Source: JBCCEJ01 sp039030335 (GTDB lineage: Bacteria; Pseudomonadota; Gammaproteobacteria; HK1). From it: a stretch of 30,762 nucleotides of DNA. The stretch's first letter is position 1. Each line of letters starts with the position of its first letter. Positions 1 to 7,707 of the stretch are shown piece after piece. The notes under the pieces were generated by a model, which had not been told where the DNA came from, searched no databases, and was given only the letters and a program-made list of their open reading frames with translations. The DNA lies in contig JBCCEJ010000070.1 of the NCBI GenBank assembly GCA_039030335.1, forward strand, positions 1 through 30,762, read 5' to 3'. Made by a program: the position numbers and the translations under genes.

Positions 1-204
1 CTTGGGGGTAACCTATCATTCGTGTTTACACTAAGAACACCTGTGCGTCTAGCGTGTAACCGAGTGGCAAACCCCTGCTGATCCACATGCTCCGCCTCAC
101 ATTGAGGGCACTGGATCGAAGCTAACAAGCGGTGGATCATTAAGGATTACTGCGCTGCTGCAATACATGAAGGTGCGTTTGTGTGAGGCGCTACCTACTG
201 CAGC
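1..204. other. Left-edge sequence without recognisable genes
   Basis: This stretch is visibly more AT-rich than the interior and has stops in all frames. No reading frame gives a recognisable protein; the short frames around 167-377 overlap the inverted repeat and have no family character. A complete RND gene should have its N-terminal half just upstream of position 327, but nothing here encodes it. The sequence is either a foreign join at an assembly edge or the far side of a genuine rearrangement. I see no tRNA, rRNA or insertion-sequence signature. Confidence 0.5.
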
Positions 205-368
205 CGTGCTCTCAGCGGCAGCACCGCCAGCAGCGCTGGCAGGAATGTCACCGCGAGCACAAACGACGCCAGCACGCCCATCGCTACCAGGTTCCCGAGA
301 TGCTGGAATGGCGGCACTTCGGAGAAATTCCTGCCAGCGCTGCTGGCGGTGCTGCCGCTGAGAGCACG
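205..368. repeat. 42-bp perfect inverted repeat with 80-bp spacer inside the RND gene
   Basis: Positions 205-246 are the exact reverse complement of 327-368. The 80 bp between them (247-326) read on the minus strand as the RND protein's own upstream residues: the FSEVPPF, GNLVAMGVL and FVLAVTF stretches lead straight into FLPALLAVLPLRAR. The plus strand also reads FLPALLAVLPLRAR from 328 and continues into the rest of the gene. The correct gene is therefore reverse-complement(247-326) followed by 327 onward, and the present order is a fold-back. This is typical of a chimeric read or assembly palindrome; a real inverted duplication is possible. Confidence 0.85.
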
Positions 369-1566
369 CAAGATTGAGAGTGGCGAAGACCGCCTGATGA
401 CCTGGCTGGGCGATTTTGTTGTTCGCCGCCGCACCGGACTGCTCTACGGCATGGGTCTGTTGGTGGTGGTTCTCGTGGCGTTCGTTCCGCGTAACGAATT
501 GAACGATATTTTCCTCTACTACTTCGACAAGTCCGTCGAGTTTCGGCAGGACTCCGATTTCACGAGTGACAACCTGACGGGGTTGATGCCCATCGAATAC
601 TCGCTGCGCTCGAAAGAGCCCGGCGGCGTTTCCGACCCTGAATTCCTACGGCAGGTCGAGGCGTTTACCAGTTGGTACCGGCAACAGCCGGAGACCGTGC
701 ACGTCAATACCATCACGGACGTCATGAAACGTCTGAACAAGAACATGCACGCCGACGATCCGGGGCAATACCGCTTGCCGACGCAGCGCGATCTCGCCGC
801 CCAGTATCTGCTGCTCTACGAGATGTCGCTGCCCTACGGCCTGGACCTCAACAACCAACTCGATATCGAAAAGCAGGCAACCCGGTTCACGGCCAGTCTG
901 AAGACCTTGTCCACCAACGAGATGCTCGCGCTCGAGCGTCGCGTCCAGGACTGGTTGAAGCAGAACGCGCCCGACATCGCACAGGGTGACGGCAGTGGTA
1001 CGGCGCTGATGTTTGCGCACATAGGCAAGCGCAACATCATCAGCATGTTGGGCGGGACCACCGTCGCGTTGTTGATGATCTCGCTCTTGCTGATCCTGGC
1101 CCTGAGATCGATCAAGATCGGTGTCGTCAGCATGCTGCCAAATCTGATCCCGGCCGCGATGGGATTTGGTCTCTGGGGTATGTTGGTCGGTGAAGTAGGC
1201 CTCGCCCTGTCTGTTGTGAGCGGCATGACGCTCGGTATCGTGGTGGACGACACCGTACATTTTCTCAGCAAGTACCTCAGGGGGCGCCGTGAACAGGGTC
1301 TGGATCCGCAGGATGCGGTTCGCTACGCGTTCCAGAATGTCGGCCGCGCTCTGCTGGTCACGTCCATCGTGCTCGTAGCGGGGTTCCTGATCCTGGTGCT
1401 GTCGTCGTTCCACCTGAATTCGGGAATGGGATTGCTTACGGCGATCGTGATTGTTTTTGCGCTGGTAGCGGACTTCCTGCTGTTGCCCCCGTTGCTGATG
1501 AAACTTGAGGAGAAACGAAATGCGAAAGTGGTTGCTCCCACTGCTGCTGACTCTGCCGCTGTGTGA
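349..1566 (+). CDS. RND/MMPL-family exporter, C-terminal part (5' end disrupted)
   Basis: This is the second half of an RND-superfamily (MMPL-type) inner-membrane exporter. From the GTG at 349 there is a membrane span at about residues 31-48, a periplasmic loop to about 225, then a cluster of spans at roughly 230-385. That cluster holds the family's GIVVDDTVHFLSKY signature (about residues 296-309), which includes the acidic pair linked to proton coupling. Intact members run to about 750-900 residues, so the N-terminal half is missing. Homologous sequence already begins at 328, where the 42-bp inverted repeat interrupts the gene; 349 is simply the first start-like codon and not a credible native start. 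The stop lies 47 bp inside the next gene. The LolA-like and beta-barrel neighbours suggest export of a lipid or hydrophobic substrate toward the outer membrane; the substrate is unknown. Confidence 0.85.
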   Translation: MLPLRARKIESGEDRLMTWLGDFVVRRRTGLLYGMGLLVVVLVAFVPRNELNDIFLYYFDKSVEFRQDSDFTSDNLTGLMPIEYSLRSKEPGGVSDPEFLRQVEAFTSWYRQQPETVHVNTITDVMKRLNKNMHADDPGQYRLPTQRDLAAQYLLLYEMSLPYGLDLNNQLDIEKQATRFTASLKTLSTNEMLALERRVQDWLKQNAPDIAQGDGSGTALMFAHIGKRNIISMLGGTTVALLMISLLLILALRSIKIGVVSMLPNLIPAAMGFGLWGMLVGEVGLALSVVSGMTLGIVVDDTVHFLSKYLRGRREQGLDPQDAVRYAFQNVGRALLVTSIVLVAGFLILVLSSFHLNSGMGLLTAIVIVFALVADFLLLPPLLMKLEEKRNAKVVAPTAADSAAV

Positions 1567-2299
1567 ACTGTCCGCAGCGACTCCGGAAGAGCAAGGCCTG
1601 GCTCTTGCCCAGGCGATGGATGAGCGCGATACGGGGTGGAATGATCAGCGTGCCGAAATGACGATGGTTCTGCGCAACAAGCAGGGCCAGGAGACGACAC
1701 GGAAGATCCGCACGCGTGGTCTGGAGGTGATCGGAGATGGTGATAAGAGCCTGACTATCTTCGATACGCCGCGGGACGTGAAGGGGACCGCGTTTTTGAG
1801 CCACACGCATGCGACCAAACCAGACGACCAGTGGTTGTTTCTGCCGGCGTTGAAACGGGTCAAGCGTATCTCGTCGGCAAACAAGTCGGGTCCGTTCGTG
1901 GGCAGCGAATTTGCGTATGAAGACCTGACCTCTCAAGAAGTCGACAAATACACCTACAAGTGGCTGCGCGAAGAGGATATGGCAGGCCGTAAGGTCGCCG
2001 TCATGGAGCGTTTCCCGGCTTATAAGCACTCGGGTTACAAGCGCCAGATCGTATGGGTGGATCTGCCGATGCATCAGGCGGTCAAAGTCGAGTACTACGA
2101 CCGCAAGAACGCGCTGCTCAAAACGCTCGAGCTGACTGACTTCAAGCAATATATGGACAAGTACTGGCGTCCTCATACCATGAACATGGTGAATCACCAG
2201 ACCGGCAAGAGCACCGCGCTCACGTGGGGCGACTACGAGTTCGGTGTGGGACTGACGGACAAGAATTTCACGAAGAATTCGCTGAAGCGGGTGCGATGA
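1520..2299 (+). CDS. Secreted outer-membrane lipoprotein-sorting (LolA-like) protein
   Basis: The product has 259 residues with a clear signal peptide (MRKWLLPLLLTLPL, cleavage near residues 19-21). The mature part resembles the LolA-like family usually annotated 'outer membrane lipoprotein-sorting protein' and found beside RND exporters. The fold is a one-sided beta-barrel that can hold acylated cargo. Typical family features include the FLPALKRVKRI and GSEFAYEDL stretches in the first half and the ...KTLELTDF... strand near residue 200. The ATG at 1520 is preferred over the upstream TTG at 1505 because AGGAG sits seven bases before it and it begins the signal peptide. The gene overlaps the exporter upstream and shares ATGA with the next gene. 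I infer a periplasmic carrier working with the exporter and barrel. It is not the LolA of the Lol pathway itself. Confidence 0.85.
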   Translation: MRKWLLPLLLTLPLCELSAATPEEQGLALAQAMDERDTGWNDQRAEMTMVLRNKQGQETTRKIRTRGLEVIGDGDKSLTIFDTPRDVKGTAFLSHTHATKPDDQWLFLPALKRVKRISSANKSGPFVGSEFAYEDLTSQEVDKYTYKWLREEDMAGRKVAVMERFPAYKHSGYKRQIVWVDLPMHQAVKVEYYDRKNALLKTLELTDFKQYMDKYWRPHTMNMVNHQTGKSTALTWGDYEFGVGLTDKNFTKNSLKRVR

Positions 2300-3507
2300 G
2301 ACGCGGTTATCTCGATCGCCTCGGTCAGAGCTTGCTGATTGCCGGCGTGACGCTGGCCGGTAATGCGGCCGTAGCCGCTTTCGAGGTCTCGGGCTTTGTG
2401 GCCGCCGAGGCGCGTGGCTTCGCGCACGCGCCGCTCGACGCTCGCCAGCGGCATCACTCCGGCTCGCTGGTGGTGCAGCCAGAGTTCTACACCGAGTGGG
2501 CCGATGGCGAGCAGAGCTTGTTGTTCGTACCATTTATGAGGCTGGACTCAGCCGACTCCGAGCGAACACATGCTGATGTACGTGAACTCATCTGGCAGTA
2601 CGTCGGTGACGGCTACGAGTTCAAAGCCGGTATCGGGAAAGTATTCTGGGGCGTTACCGAATCGCAGCACCTGGTCGACATCATCAATCAGACTGACGCT
2701 GTAGAAAGTCCGGACGGCGAAGACAAACTCGGTCAGCCCATGCTCAGCTTTTCGACGGAACAGGACTGGGGTACCGTCGACCTGTTCGTTCTGCCGGGGT
2801 TTCGGGAGCGTACCTTTTCTGGCGCGAAGGGGAGGTTGCGGACCACGCCACGGGTCGATACCGATCGCGAGAGCTATGAGTCAGGCGCCGGGCGGCGTCA
2901 TGTCGATCTGGCTTTTCGCTACTCGCATTTCATCGACTCCTTCGACTTCGCGGTTTCGCATTTCTACGGCACCTCCAGGGAGCCGACACTGACAGCGGCA
3001 CGTACGAACAGTGGGGAAGTGGTACTCGCGCCGTTTTACCCGCTGATCCATCAGACTGGCCTCGAATTGCAGTATACCGACGAGTCGTGGCTGTGGAAGC
3101 TCGAGACCATTCGTCGCACCGGGCAAGGCTCGACGTACTACGCCTATACGGGCGGTTTCGAGTACACCTTCTACGGCGTGGTGCAGTCGCAGGCCGACCT
3201 GGGTGTGATCGGCGAGCTGTTGTACGACGAACGTGGTGAGAGCGGACCCGCCGTCTTTCAGAAAGATGTGTTGGTCGGATTGCGCCTGGCGTTAAACGAT
3301 GAGGAGTCCACGGAATTGCTGGCCGGCGTGATCACCGACCTCGACGACGGCTCGCATCTGTTCAGCGTAGAAGCTTCGCGCCGACTTTCGGATAACTTGA
3401 AACTGAGCGTCGAGGGGCGCGTGTTTGCAGACCTGCCGACTGGCGCACCGTTTTACACCGTGCGCCGGGACGACTATCTGCAGCTCGAACTGGCGTGGTT
3501 TTTTTGA
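2296..3507 (+). CDS. Outer-membrane beta-barrel protein of the RND operon
   Basis: The product has 403 residues: a signal peptide (residues 1 to about 27, ending AVA-AF), then alternating amphipathic strands and a final aromatic residue in LQLELAWFF, the usual C-terminal signature for BamA recognition. The ATG at 2296 overlaps the preceding stop as ATGA, indicating translational coupling; the longer frame from 2224 would run 72 bp back into the LolA-like gene and is rejected. Motifs such as GKVFWGVTESQHLVD and LAFRYSH recur in uncharacterised proteins next to RND/LolA-like pairs, from memory of the family and not searched. The likely role is an outer-membrane partner of the exporter. The transported molecule is unknown. 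Confidence 0.8.
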   Translation: MRRGYLDRLGQSLLIAGVTLAGNAAVAAFEVSGFVAAEARGFAHAPLDARQRHHSGSLVVQPEFYTEWADGEQSLLFVPFMRLDSADSERTHADVRELIWQYVGDGYEFKAGIGKVFWGVTESQHLVDIINQTDAVESPDGEDKLGQPMLSFSTEQDWGTVDLFVLPGFRERTFSGAKGRLRTTPRVDTDRESYESGAGRRHVDLAFRYSHFIDSFDFAVSHFYGTSREPTLTAARTNSGEVVLAPFYPLIHQTGLELQYTDESWLWKLETIRRTGQGSTYYAYTGGFEYTFYGVVQSQADLGVIGELLYDERGESGPAVFQKDVLVGLRLALNDEESTELLAGVITDLDDGSHLFSVEASRRLSDNLKLSVEGRVFADLPTGAPFYTVRRDDYLQLELAWFF

Positions 3508-3542
3508 CGGCCGAGGGCATTCGGTCCGCGGCATAAGCCGCT

Positions 3543-3577
3543 ACGAAAAAGGGACGGCAATGCCGTCCCTTTTTCGT
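3543..3577. terminator. Bidirectional intrinsic terminator between the barrel gene and clpA
   Basis: A perfect inverted repeat has 17-nt arms (3543-3559 and 3561-3577) around a GGGACGGCA core, with an A-run on the left and a T-run on the right. It therefore forms a GC stem followed by U5 in either direction. It sits 36 bp after the barrel stop and 29 bp beyond the clpA stop on the other strand, which fits a shared terminator for convergent genes. Confidence 0.93.
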
Positions 3578-3605
3578 GCTGGACTGCCAGTACGGACAGC
3601 TGAAT

Positions 3606-5894
3606 CTAGCAGTCGGTGATCTCGGCGACGTCCCGCTCAGCACCTTCCGCCTCGAACTCGAAGGTGAGTTCATCATCTCCCAGGTCCACTTTGACGTGGC
3701 CGCCATTTTCCAGGCGGCCGAACAGGATCTCTTCGGCGAGAGCCCGTTTGATCTCTTCCTTGATTACTCGCGCCATCGGGCGCGCGCCCATGACCTTGTC
3801 GTACCCCTTGGTACCGAGCCAACCGCGGGCGGCTTCGGTAACTTCCAGGGTAACGCGCTTTTCCTGCAGCTGGGCTTCCAGTTCGATAACGAACTTGTCG
3901 ACTACGCTGCTGATAGTCGAGCGGTCCAGGTGGTTGAACTGCACGACCGCATCGAGCCGATTACGGAACTCGGGTGTAAAGCTGCGTTTGATGATCTCCA
4001 GACTGTCCGAGGTGTGGTCCTGCGCCGTGAAGCCGACGGAACGACGGGTCATCTGCTCAGCGCCGGCATTGGTGGTCATGACCAGCACGATGTTGCGGAA
4101 ATCGGCCTTGCGCCCGTTGTTGTCGGTGAGCGTGCCGTGGTCCATCACCTGCAGCAGCAGATTGAAAACGTCAGGATGGGCCTTCTCGATCTCATCGAGC
4201 AGCAACACGGCGTGTGGCTGTTTCGTCACCGCTTCGGTCAGCAGACCACCCTGGTCGAAACCGACGTAGCCTGGTGGAGCACCGATAAGGCGGGAAACCG
4301 TGTGACGTTCCATGTATTCCGACATGTCGAACCGAATGAGTTCGATACCCATGACGATCGCGAGTTGGCGCGTGACTTCGGTCTTGCCGACTCCAGTCGG
4401 GCCGGCAAACAGAAATGAGCCGATTGGCTTCTCGCCTTCGCGCAGACCCGAGCGGGCCATTTTGATCGCCGAGGCGAGCGTCTCGATAGCGCTGTCCTGA
4501 CCGTACACGACCATTTTCAGGTCTCGTTCCAGATTCTGCATGACATCCCGGTCAGAGTTCGAAACGGTCTTTGGCGGAATGCGTGCCATCTTTGAGATCA
4601 CTGCCTCCACGTCGTTCAGACCGATGGTCTTCTTGCGCTTCGATGGGGGCAATAGTCGCAACGAAGCGCCGGCCTCATCGATCACGTCGATAGCTTTGTC
4701 CGGCAGATGACGGTCGTTGATGTAACGCGCTGAAAGTTCTGCCGCGGCCCGCAGTGCCTGACTGTTGAAGCGCACGTCGTGGTGCTCCTCGAAGCGTGAC
4801 TTGAGGCCCTTCAGGATCTTGATGGTCTCCTCGACGCTGGGTTCCACTACATCGATTTTCTGGAAGCGGCGGGCGAGGGCACGGTCTTTCTCGAAGATGC
4901 CGCGATACTCCTGGTAGGTGGTGCTACCGATACAGCGCAACTCGCCGGATGCCAGCATTGGCTTGATGAGGTTCGATGCGTCCATGACGCCACCGGAAGC
5001 GGCGCCCGCGCCGATGATGGTGTGGATCTCATCGATGAACAGGACGGCGCCTTCCTGCTTGTCCAACTCGGCCAGCAACCCCTTCAGGCGTTTCTCGAAG
5101 TCGCCACGATACTTCGTGCCCGCCAGCAACGCGCCCATGTCGAGAGAGTAGATGACACTCGCGTTCAATACTTCGGGGACTTCGCCGTCGACGATCATCT
5201 TGGCGAGCCCTTCGGCGATGGCCGTCTTGCCGACGCCTGCTTCGCCCACGTAAAGCGGATTGTTCTTACGGCGGCGGCAAAGGATCTGGATGGTGCGTTC
5301 GACCTCTGCGGCACGGCCGATCAGGGGGTCGATCTTGCCGAGCAATGCCTGCTGGTTGAGGTTGATGGCGTAGGCTTCGAGCGGTGACTTCGAATTACCC
5401 TCGCTGCTCTTGTCCTCTTCGTTGCTCGAATTGAAGCTCTCGGCTTCTTCACTGGCATCGTGCACCTTGGAGATGCCGTGAGAGATGTAGTTCACGACGT
5501 CGAGCCGTGTGATGTTCTGTTTCTGCAGGAAATAAACGGCCTGCGACTCGCGCTCGCCGAAGATGGCGACCAGCACGTTGGCGCCGGTCACCTCCTTCTT
5601 TCCCGATGACTGCACGTGAAACACCGAACGCTGCAGTACCCGCTGAAAGCCGAGAGTAGGCTGCGTTTCGCGCTCGTCGTTCTCGGCCAGCATCGGCGTG
5701 CTCTCGTCCAGGTAGCTGGACAGCTCTTCGCGCAGTTTCTCCAGATCGGCGCCGCAGGCGCGCAATACCTTGGCCGCCGCGGAGTTGTCGAGCAGTGCGA
5801 GTAGCAGATGTTCAACGGTCATGAACTCATGCCGTTTCTCGCGGGCATTCTTGAACGCGACGTTAAGGGTGTACTCGAGTTCTTTACTGAGCAT
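3606..5894 (-). CDS. clpA: ATP-dependent Clp protease ATP-binding subunit ClpA
   Basis: The product is a 762-residue AAA+ unfoldase that feeds substrates into ClpP. A ClpN double-repeat domain (residues 1 to about 140) starts with MLSKELEYTLN and is followed by an acidic/serine linker (about 145-170). The first AAA domain has Walker A GEAGVGKT (217-224) and Walker B LFIDEIH (about 285-291). The second has Walker A GPTGVGKT (498-505), Walker B LLLDEIEKAHPDV and sensor motif FTPEFRNRLD. The ClpP-docking loop, IGL in E. coli ClpA, reads VGF here (SVGFTAQDH), a conservative variant. Length matches the family (about 750-760). The adaptor gene clpS lies 79 bp upstream on the same strand, the common gammaproteobacterial arrangement. 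No frameshift is seen. Confidence 0.98.
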   Translation of the reverse strand: MLSKELEYTLNVAFKNAREKRHEFMTVEHLLLALLDNSAAAKVLRACGADLEKLREELSSYLDESTPMLAENDERETQPTLGFQRVLQRSVFHVQSSGKKEVTGANVLVAIFGERESQAVYFLQKQNITRLDVVNYISHGISKVHDASEEAESFNSSNEEDKSSEGNSKSPLEAYAINLNQQALLGKIDPLIGRAAEVERTIQILCRRRKNNPLYVGEAGVGKTAIAEGLAKMIVDGEVPEVLNASVIYSLDMGALLAGTKYRGDFEKRLKGLLAELDKQEGAVLFIDEIHTIIGAGAASGGVMDASNLIKPMLASGELRCIGSTTYQEYRGIFEKDRALARRFQKIDVVEPSVEETIKILKGLKSRFEEHHDVRFNSQALRAAAELSARYINDRHLPDKAIDVIDEAGASLRLLPPSKRKKTIGLNDVEAVISKMARIPPKTVSNSDRDVMQNLERDLKMVVYGQDSAIETLASAIKMARSGLREGEKPIGSFLFAGPTGVGKTEVTRQLAIVMGIELIRFDMSEYMERHTVSRLIGAPPGYVGFDQGGLLTEAVTKQPHAVLLLDEIEKAHPDVFNLLLQVMDHGTLTDNNGRKADFRNIVLVMTTNAGAEQMTRRSVGFTAQDHTSDSLEIIKRSFTPEFRNRLDAVVQFNHLDRSTISSVVDKFVIELEAQLQEKRVTLEVTEAARGWLGTKGYDKVMGARPMARVIKEEIKRALAEEILFGRLENGGHVKVDLGDDELTFEFEAEGAERDVAEITDC

Positions 5895-5973
5895 GCAGTC
5901 GTTTACCTGGATGTAATGGCCCGCCGTGAGAGACTCGTGCTCGCACCGCCGGGCGGCCAGTCAATATTTGCCG

Positions 5974-6294
5974 CTACGCGTATTCCATCGTGCACAGTAA
6001 CGGATGATGGTTGTCACGCGAGTATTCGTTGACGTGCGCAACCTTCGTTTCCGCGATCTCTCGCGTAAAGGTGCCGCACACACCGTGTCCGTGAGTGTGC
6101 ACCTGTAGCATGATCCGGGTGGCTTTGTCGCGCGAATGGTTGAAGAAATGCTCCAACACGTGCACCACAAACTCCATCGGCGTGTAGTCATCGTTCAGTA
6201 GTATGACGTTGTAGAGCGGCGGCCGTTTGAGCTTCGGCTTCGCTTCTTCGACGACCAGGCCGGTGTCCCAATCGCCTTCAGGTTTGTCAGCCAT
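5974..6294 (-). CDS. clpS: ATP-dependent Clp protease adaptor ClpS
   Basis: The product is a 106-residue N-degron adaptor that binds the ClpA N domain and delivers substrates with bulky N-terminal residues. The core is fully recognisable: YNVILLNDDYTPMEFVV forms the degron pocket with its NDD and TPMEFV residues, followed by AETKVAHVN and the C-terminal HPLLCTME. The ATG at 6294 (MADKPEGDW) gives normal length; a GTG at 6348 would add 18 unconserved residues. No strong Shine-Dalgarno is visible before the ATG, so the start is moderately certain. clpA follows after 79 bp, probably in the same transcript. Confidence 0.96.
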   Translation of the reverse strand: MADKPEGDWDTGLVVEEAKPKLKRPPLYNVILLNDDYTPMEFVVHVLEHFFNHSRDKATRIMLQVHTHGHGVCGTFTREIAETKVAHVNEYSRDNHHPLLCTMEYA

Positions 6295-6462
6295 GTTTGT
6301 CCGTGCGCTTTGCGAATTATTCACTTTCGACGCGTCGATCGGAGCCACTGCGCATCCTCGCGTCGCCGAGCCACTGCGATGCCATCTATCATATCGCAGG
6401 CTGCCATATCGTGACTGCCCATCGCCGCGAACTGCGCCACGTTCCGAGACGGGCGCGCCGCC

Positions 6463-7425
6463 TCAGTCGGTACCGAGACGAGCCTCTCCGGCCATTGGCA
6501 GAAACGACTGCGCCGGCCGGGTTGGTGTCATCTCGGCAAGGAAGGCGCGGGCCGCGGGAGACGGGAACCGTCCCCGCCGCGTCACAACGCCGTAGGTGCG
6601 GTTCGGAAAATACGATTCCAACGGGTACGTAAACAGTGGTTCGTCACCGCGCAGGCAGATATTCGTCACTATGGAGACGCCGAGGCCAATTTCAACGTAC
6701 CGCTTGATGACCTCCCAGCCTCCCGCCTCAAGCGTCACTTCGTAGTCGAGACCATGCTGCTGAAAGACCAGGTCCACGATGCCCCATGTCGCCAGATGGC
6801 GGGGCGGCAGGATGAGGCCGTATCCGGCGATCTGATCGAGCCCCGGATGCCCCACGCGTGCGAGCGGGTGGTCCAGTGGAGCGATGAGCGTCGCCTGATA
6901 CTCGAATAGCGGCTCGTAGCGCACGTCGTCGCCGACCTCGAGCATCGAACCGACTGCAAAATCCACTTCGTCGGCGCGGAGTTTGGCGAGGCCGTCGCGG
7001 CCGGTCACGTTATGCAGCCGTACGCGCACGCTTGGATAGAGTTCTGCGAAGCGGCGCACGTAGTCGGGCAGCAGGTAGAGAATCGTCGATTCGCCAGCGG
7101 CAATGTCGATCTGTCCGCCCTCGACGGCACCGCGCCGTGCTGCGAACTCGTCGGGCAGCCGTTCCAGCCCTTCCACCAGCGGAGACGCGATGTCGTAGAA
7201 CAGCGAGCCTTCCGGACTCAGGTCGATACGCGGACCGCGCCGCTCGAACAATACCGTGCCCATCTCCTGTTCCAGCGCCCGAATCTGCAGCGAAATCGAC
7301 GGCTGGCTGAGCCCTAGCGCGTCAGCGGCCTTGGACATGCTGCCGGTCCGCGCTGTCGCACAGAACGCGCGCAGCTGTTTCAGCCGGCTCCGGCGGTAGT
7401 AGTTGCGTTGCGTGCGCCGCGCCAT
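6463..7425 (-). CDS. LysR-family transcriptional regulator
   Basis: The product has 320 residues. The N-terminal winged helix-turn-helix (about 15-75) carries the LysR signature, with AFCATARTGSMSKAADALG, SQPSISLQIRALE and TVLFERRG in order. The effector-binding domain (about 100-300) resembles the CysB-like branch by overall pattern, but its ligand cannot be named. The protein is slightly basic and proline-rich at its C-terminus. It diverges from the ArgD-like aminotransferase across a 318-bp region containing a 12-bp palindrome. In this family that arrangement usually means the regulator controls the divergent gene and itself, so I infer but cannot prove that it controls the aminotransferase. 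Confidence 0.93.
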   Translation of the reverse strand: MARRTQRNYYRRSRLKQLRAFCATARTGSMSKAADALGLSQPSISLQIRALEQEMGTVLFERRGPRIDLSPEGSLFYDIASPLVEGLERLPDEFAARRGAVEGGQIDIAAGESTILYLLPDYVRRFAELYPSVRVRLHNVTGRDGLAKLRADEVDFAVGSMLEVGDDVRYEPLFEYQATLIAPLDHPLARVGHPGLDQIAGYGLILPPRHLATWGIVDLVFQQHGLDYEVTLEAGGWEVIKRYVEIGLGVSIVTNICLRGDEPLFTYPLESYFPNRTYGVVTRRGRFPSPAARAFLAEMTPTRPAQSFLPMAGEARLGTD

Positions 7426-7474
7426 CGTATCTCGAACATTGAAAAAGCCAATAGAGCAGATTGATATCTTTGCA

Positions 7475-7502
7475 TTGAGGAATGCTGGAAGCCTAGTAAA
7501 AT
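7475..7502 (+). promoter_or_regulatory. Candidate sigma-70 promoter for the aminotransferase leader
   Basis: TTGAGG (7475-7480) and TAAAAT (7497-7502) are separated by 16 bp, matching TTGACA at four and TATAAT at five positions. Transcription would start near 7509 and give a leader of about 235 nt before the aminotransferase ATG. The local region is clearly AT-rich compared with its surroundings. This is pattern recognition only. Confidence 0.45.
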
Positions 7503-7548
7503 CTTCGTTATCGAATGTTTCGGTGGCAAATCAATCGAGATAAAACCA

Positions 7549-7560
7549 TTCGCATGCGAA
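7549..7560. promoter_or_regulatory. 12-bp perfect palindrome, candidate operator
   Basis: TTCGCATGCGAA is a perfect dyad in the divergent region. It lies 124 bp upstream of the LysR start and about 45 bp downstream of the predicted aminotransferase promoter. Its symmetry suits a dimeric regulator. It is not an ideal T-N11-A LysR box (the outer T and A are ten bases apart), so its link to the neighbouring regulator is only suggested by position. Confidence 0.35.
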
Positions 7561-7578
7561 CTTATTTCTGACAAAGCG

Positions 7579-7707
7579 ATGCGCTTCCGCCGCCCGGCGG
7601 TGTGTCGACAACCTTCCTTTGGTGGGGCCAAACCTCACAATTCCCAGCTCGGATACCGCGAGGTTTCCGGGCTTTTTTTTGGCTGGCCTGCTACCTTTGC
7701 GCGCTAA
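7579..7707 (+). CDS. Possible arginine-rich leader peptide (speculative)
   Basis: A 42-codon frame starts at ATG 7579 and has Arg at codons 2, 4, 5 and 10 (MRFRRPAVCR). It runs through the hairpins described below and stops at TAA 7705. The gene downstream is an ArgD-like aminotransferase, so Arg codons before an attenuator would make regulatory sense. A ribosome paused at codon 10 (7606-7608) would reach about 7620, right against the first hairpin at 7622. Against it: no good Shine-Dalgarno precedes the ATG, the frame passes through the terminator where classical leader peptides stop earlier, and Arg codons are common in this GC-rich genome. A GC hairpin (7587-7591 with 7596-7600) overlaps the Arg codons. 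Confidence 0.25.
   Translation: MRFRRPAVCRQPSFGGAKPHNSQLGYREVSGLFFGWPATFAR
7622..7680 (+). promoter_or_regulatory. Three-state transcription attenuator in the aminotransferase leader
   Basis: Three competing structures can be drawn. Hairpin A pairs GTGGGG (7622-7627) with CCTCAC (7633-7638), with a 5-nt loop and one G-U. Hairpin B pairs AAACCTC (7630-7636) perfectly with GAGGTTT (7660-7666). Hairpin C is the terminator at 7646-7673. B excludes both A and C, so A acts as anti-antiterminator, B as antiterminator and C as terminator. This is the logic of ribosome- or ligand-controlled attenuation. I do not recognise a known riboswitch class. The trigger (leader-peptide translation, a metabolite or a protein) is unknown. 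Confidence 0.5.
7646..7680 (+). terminator. Intrinsic terminator in the 5' leader of the aminotransferase
   Basis: AGCTCGGA (7646-7653) pairs with TCCGGGCT (7666-7673) with one G-U. After a T-T mismatch, ACC pairs with GGT around a GCGA tetraloop (7658-7661). A run of eight T follows (7673-7680). It lies 63 bp before the aminotransferase ATG with no convincing gene ending ahead of it, so it probably acts as a conditional terminator. It could also end a small RNA made from the divergent region. Confidence 0.75.

Noticed and set aside
205..368. Inverted repeat as a phase-variation invertible switch
   Set aside because: Flipping the 80-bp spacer restores the protein only locally; the flank at 1-204 carries no matching N-terminal coding sequence, and there is no recombinase nearby. 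A fold-back artefact is simpler.
646..1413. Long minus-strand frame (255 aa) opposite the RND gene
   Set aside because: Its composition (Gln/Arg/Asp-rich, no family motifs) is that of an antisense shadow in GC-rich DNA; the plus-strand product is clearly a real exporter.
2224..2295. Upstream GTG start for the beta-barrel gene
   Set aside because: It would overlap the LolA-like gene by 76 bp and put 24 non-signal residues ahead of a good signal peptide; ATG 2296 with ATGA coupling is better.
5930..5960. GC palindrome between clpS and clpA as a terminator
   Set aside because: The CCGCC/GGCGG core has almost no loop and no T-run in either direction; co-transcription of clpS and clpA is more likely.
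7560..7680. Leader as a known riboswitch class
   Set aside because: I could not match the conserved cores of common classes (TPP, SAM, cobalamin, glycine, lysine, guanidine); only the competing hairpins are supported.
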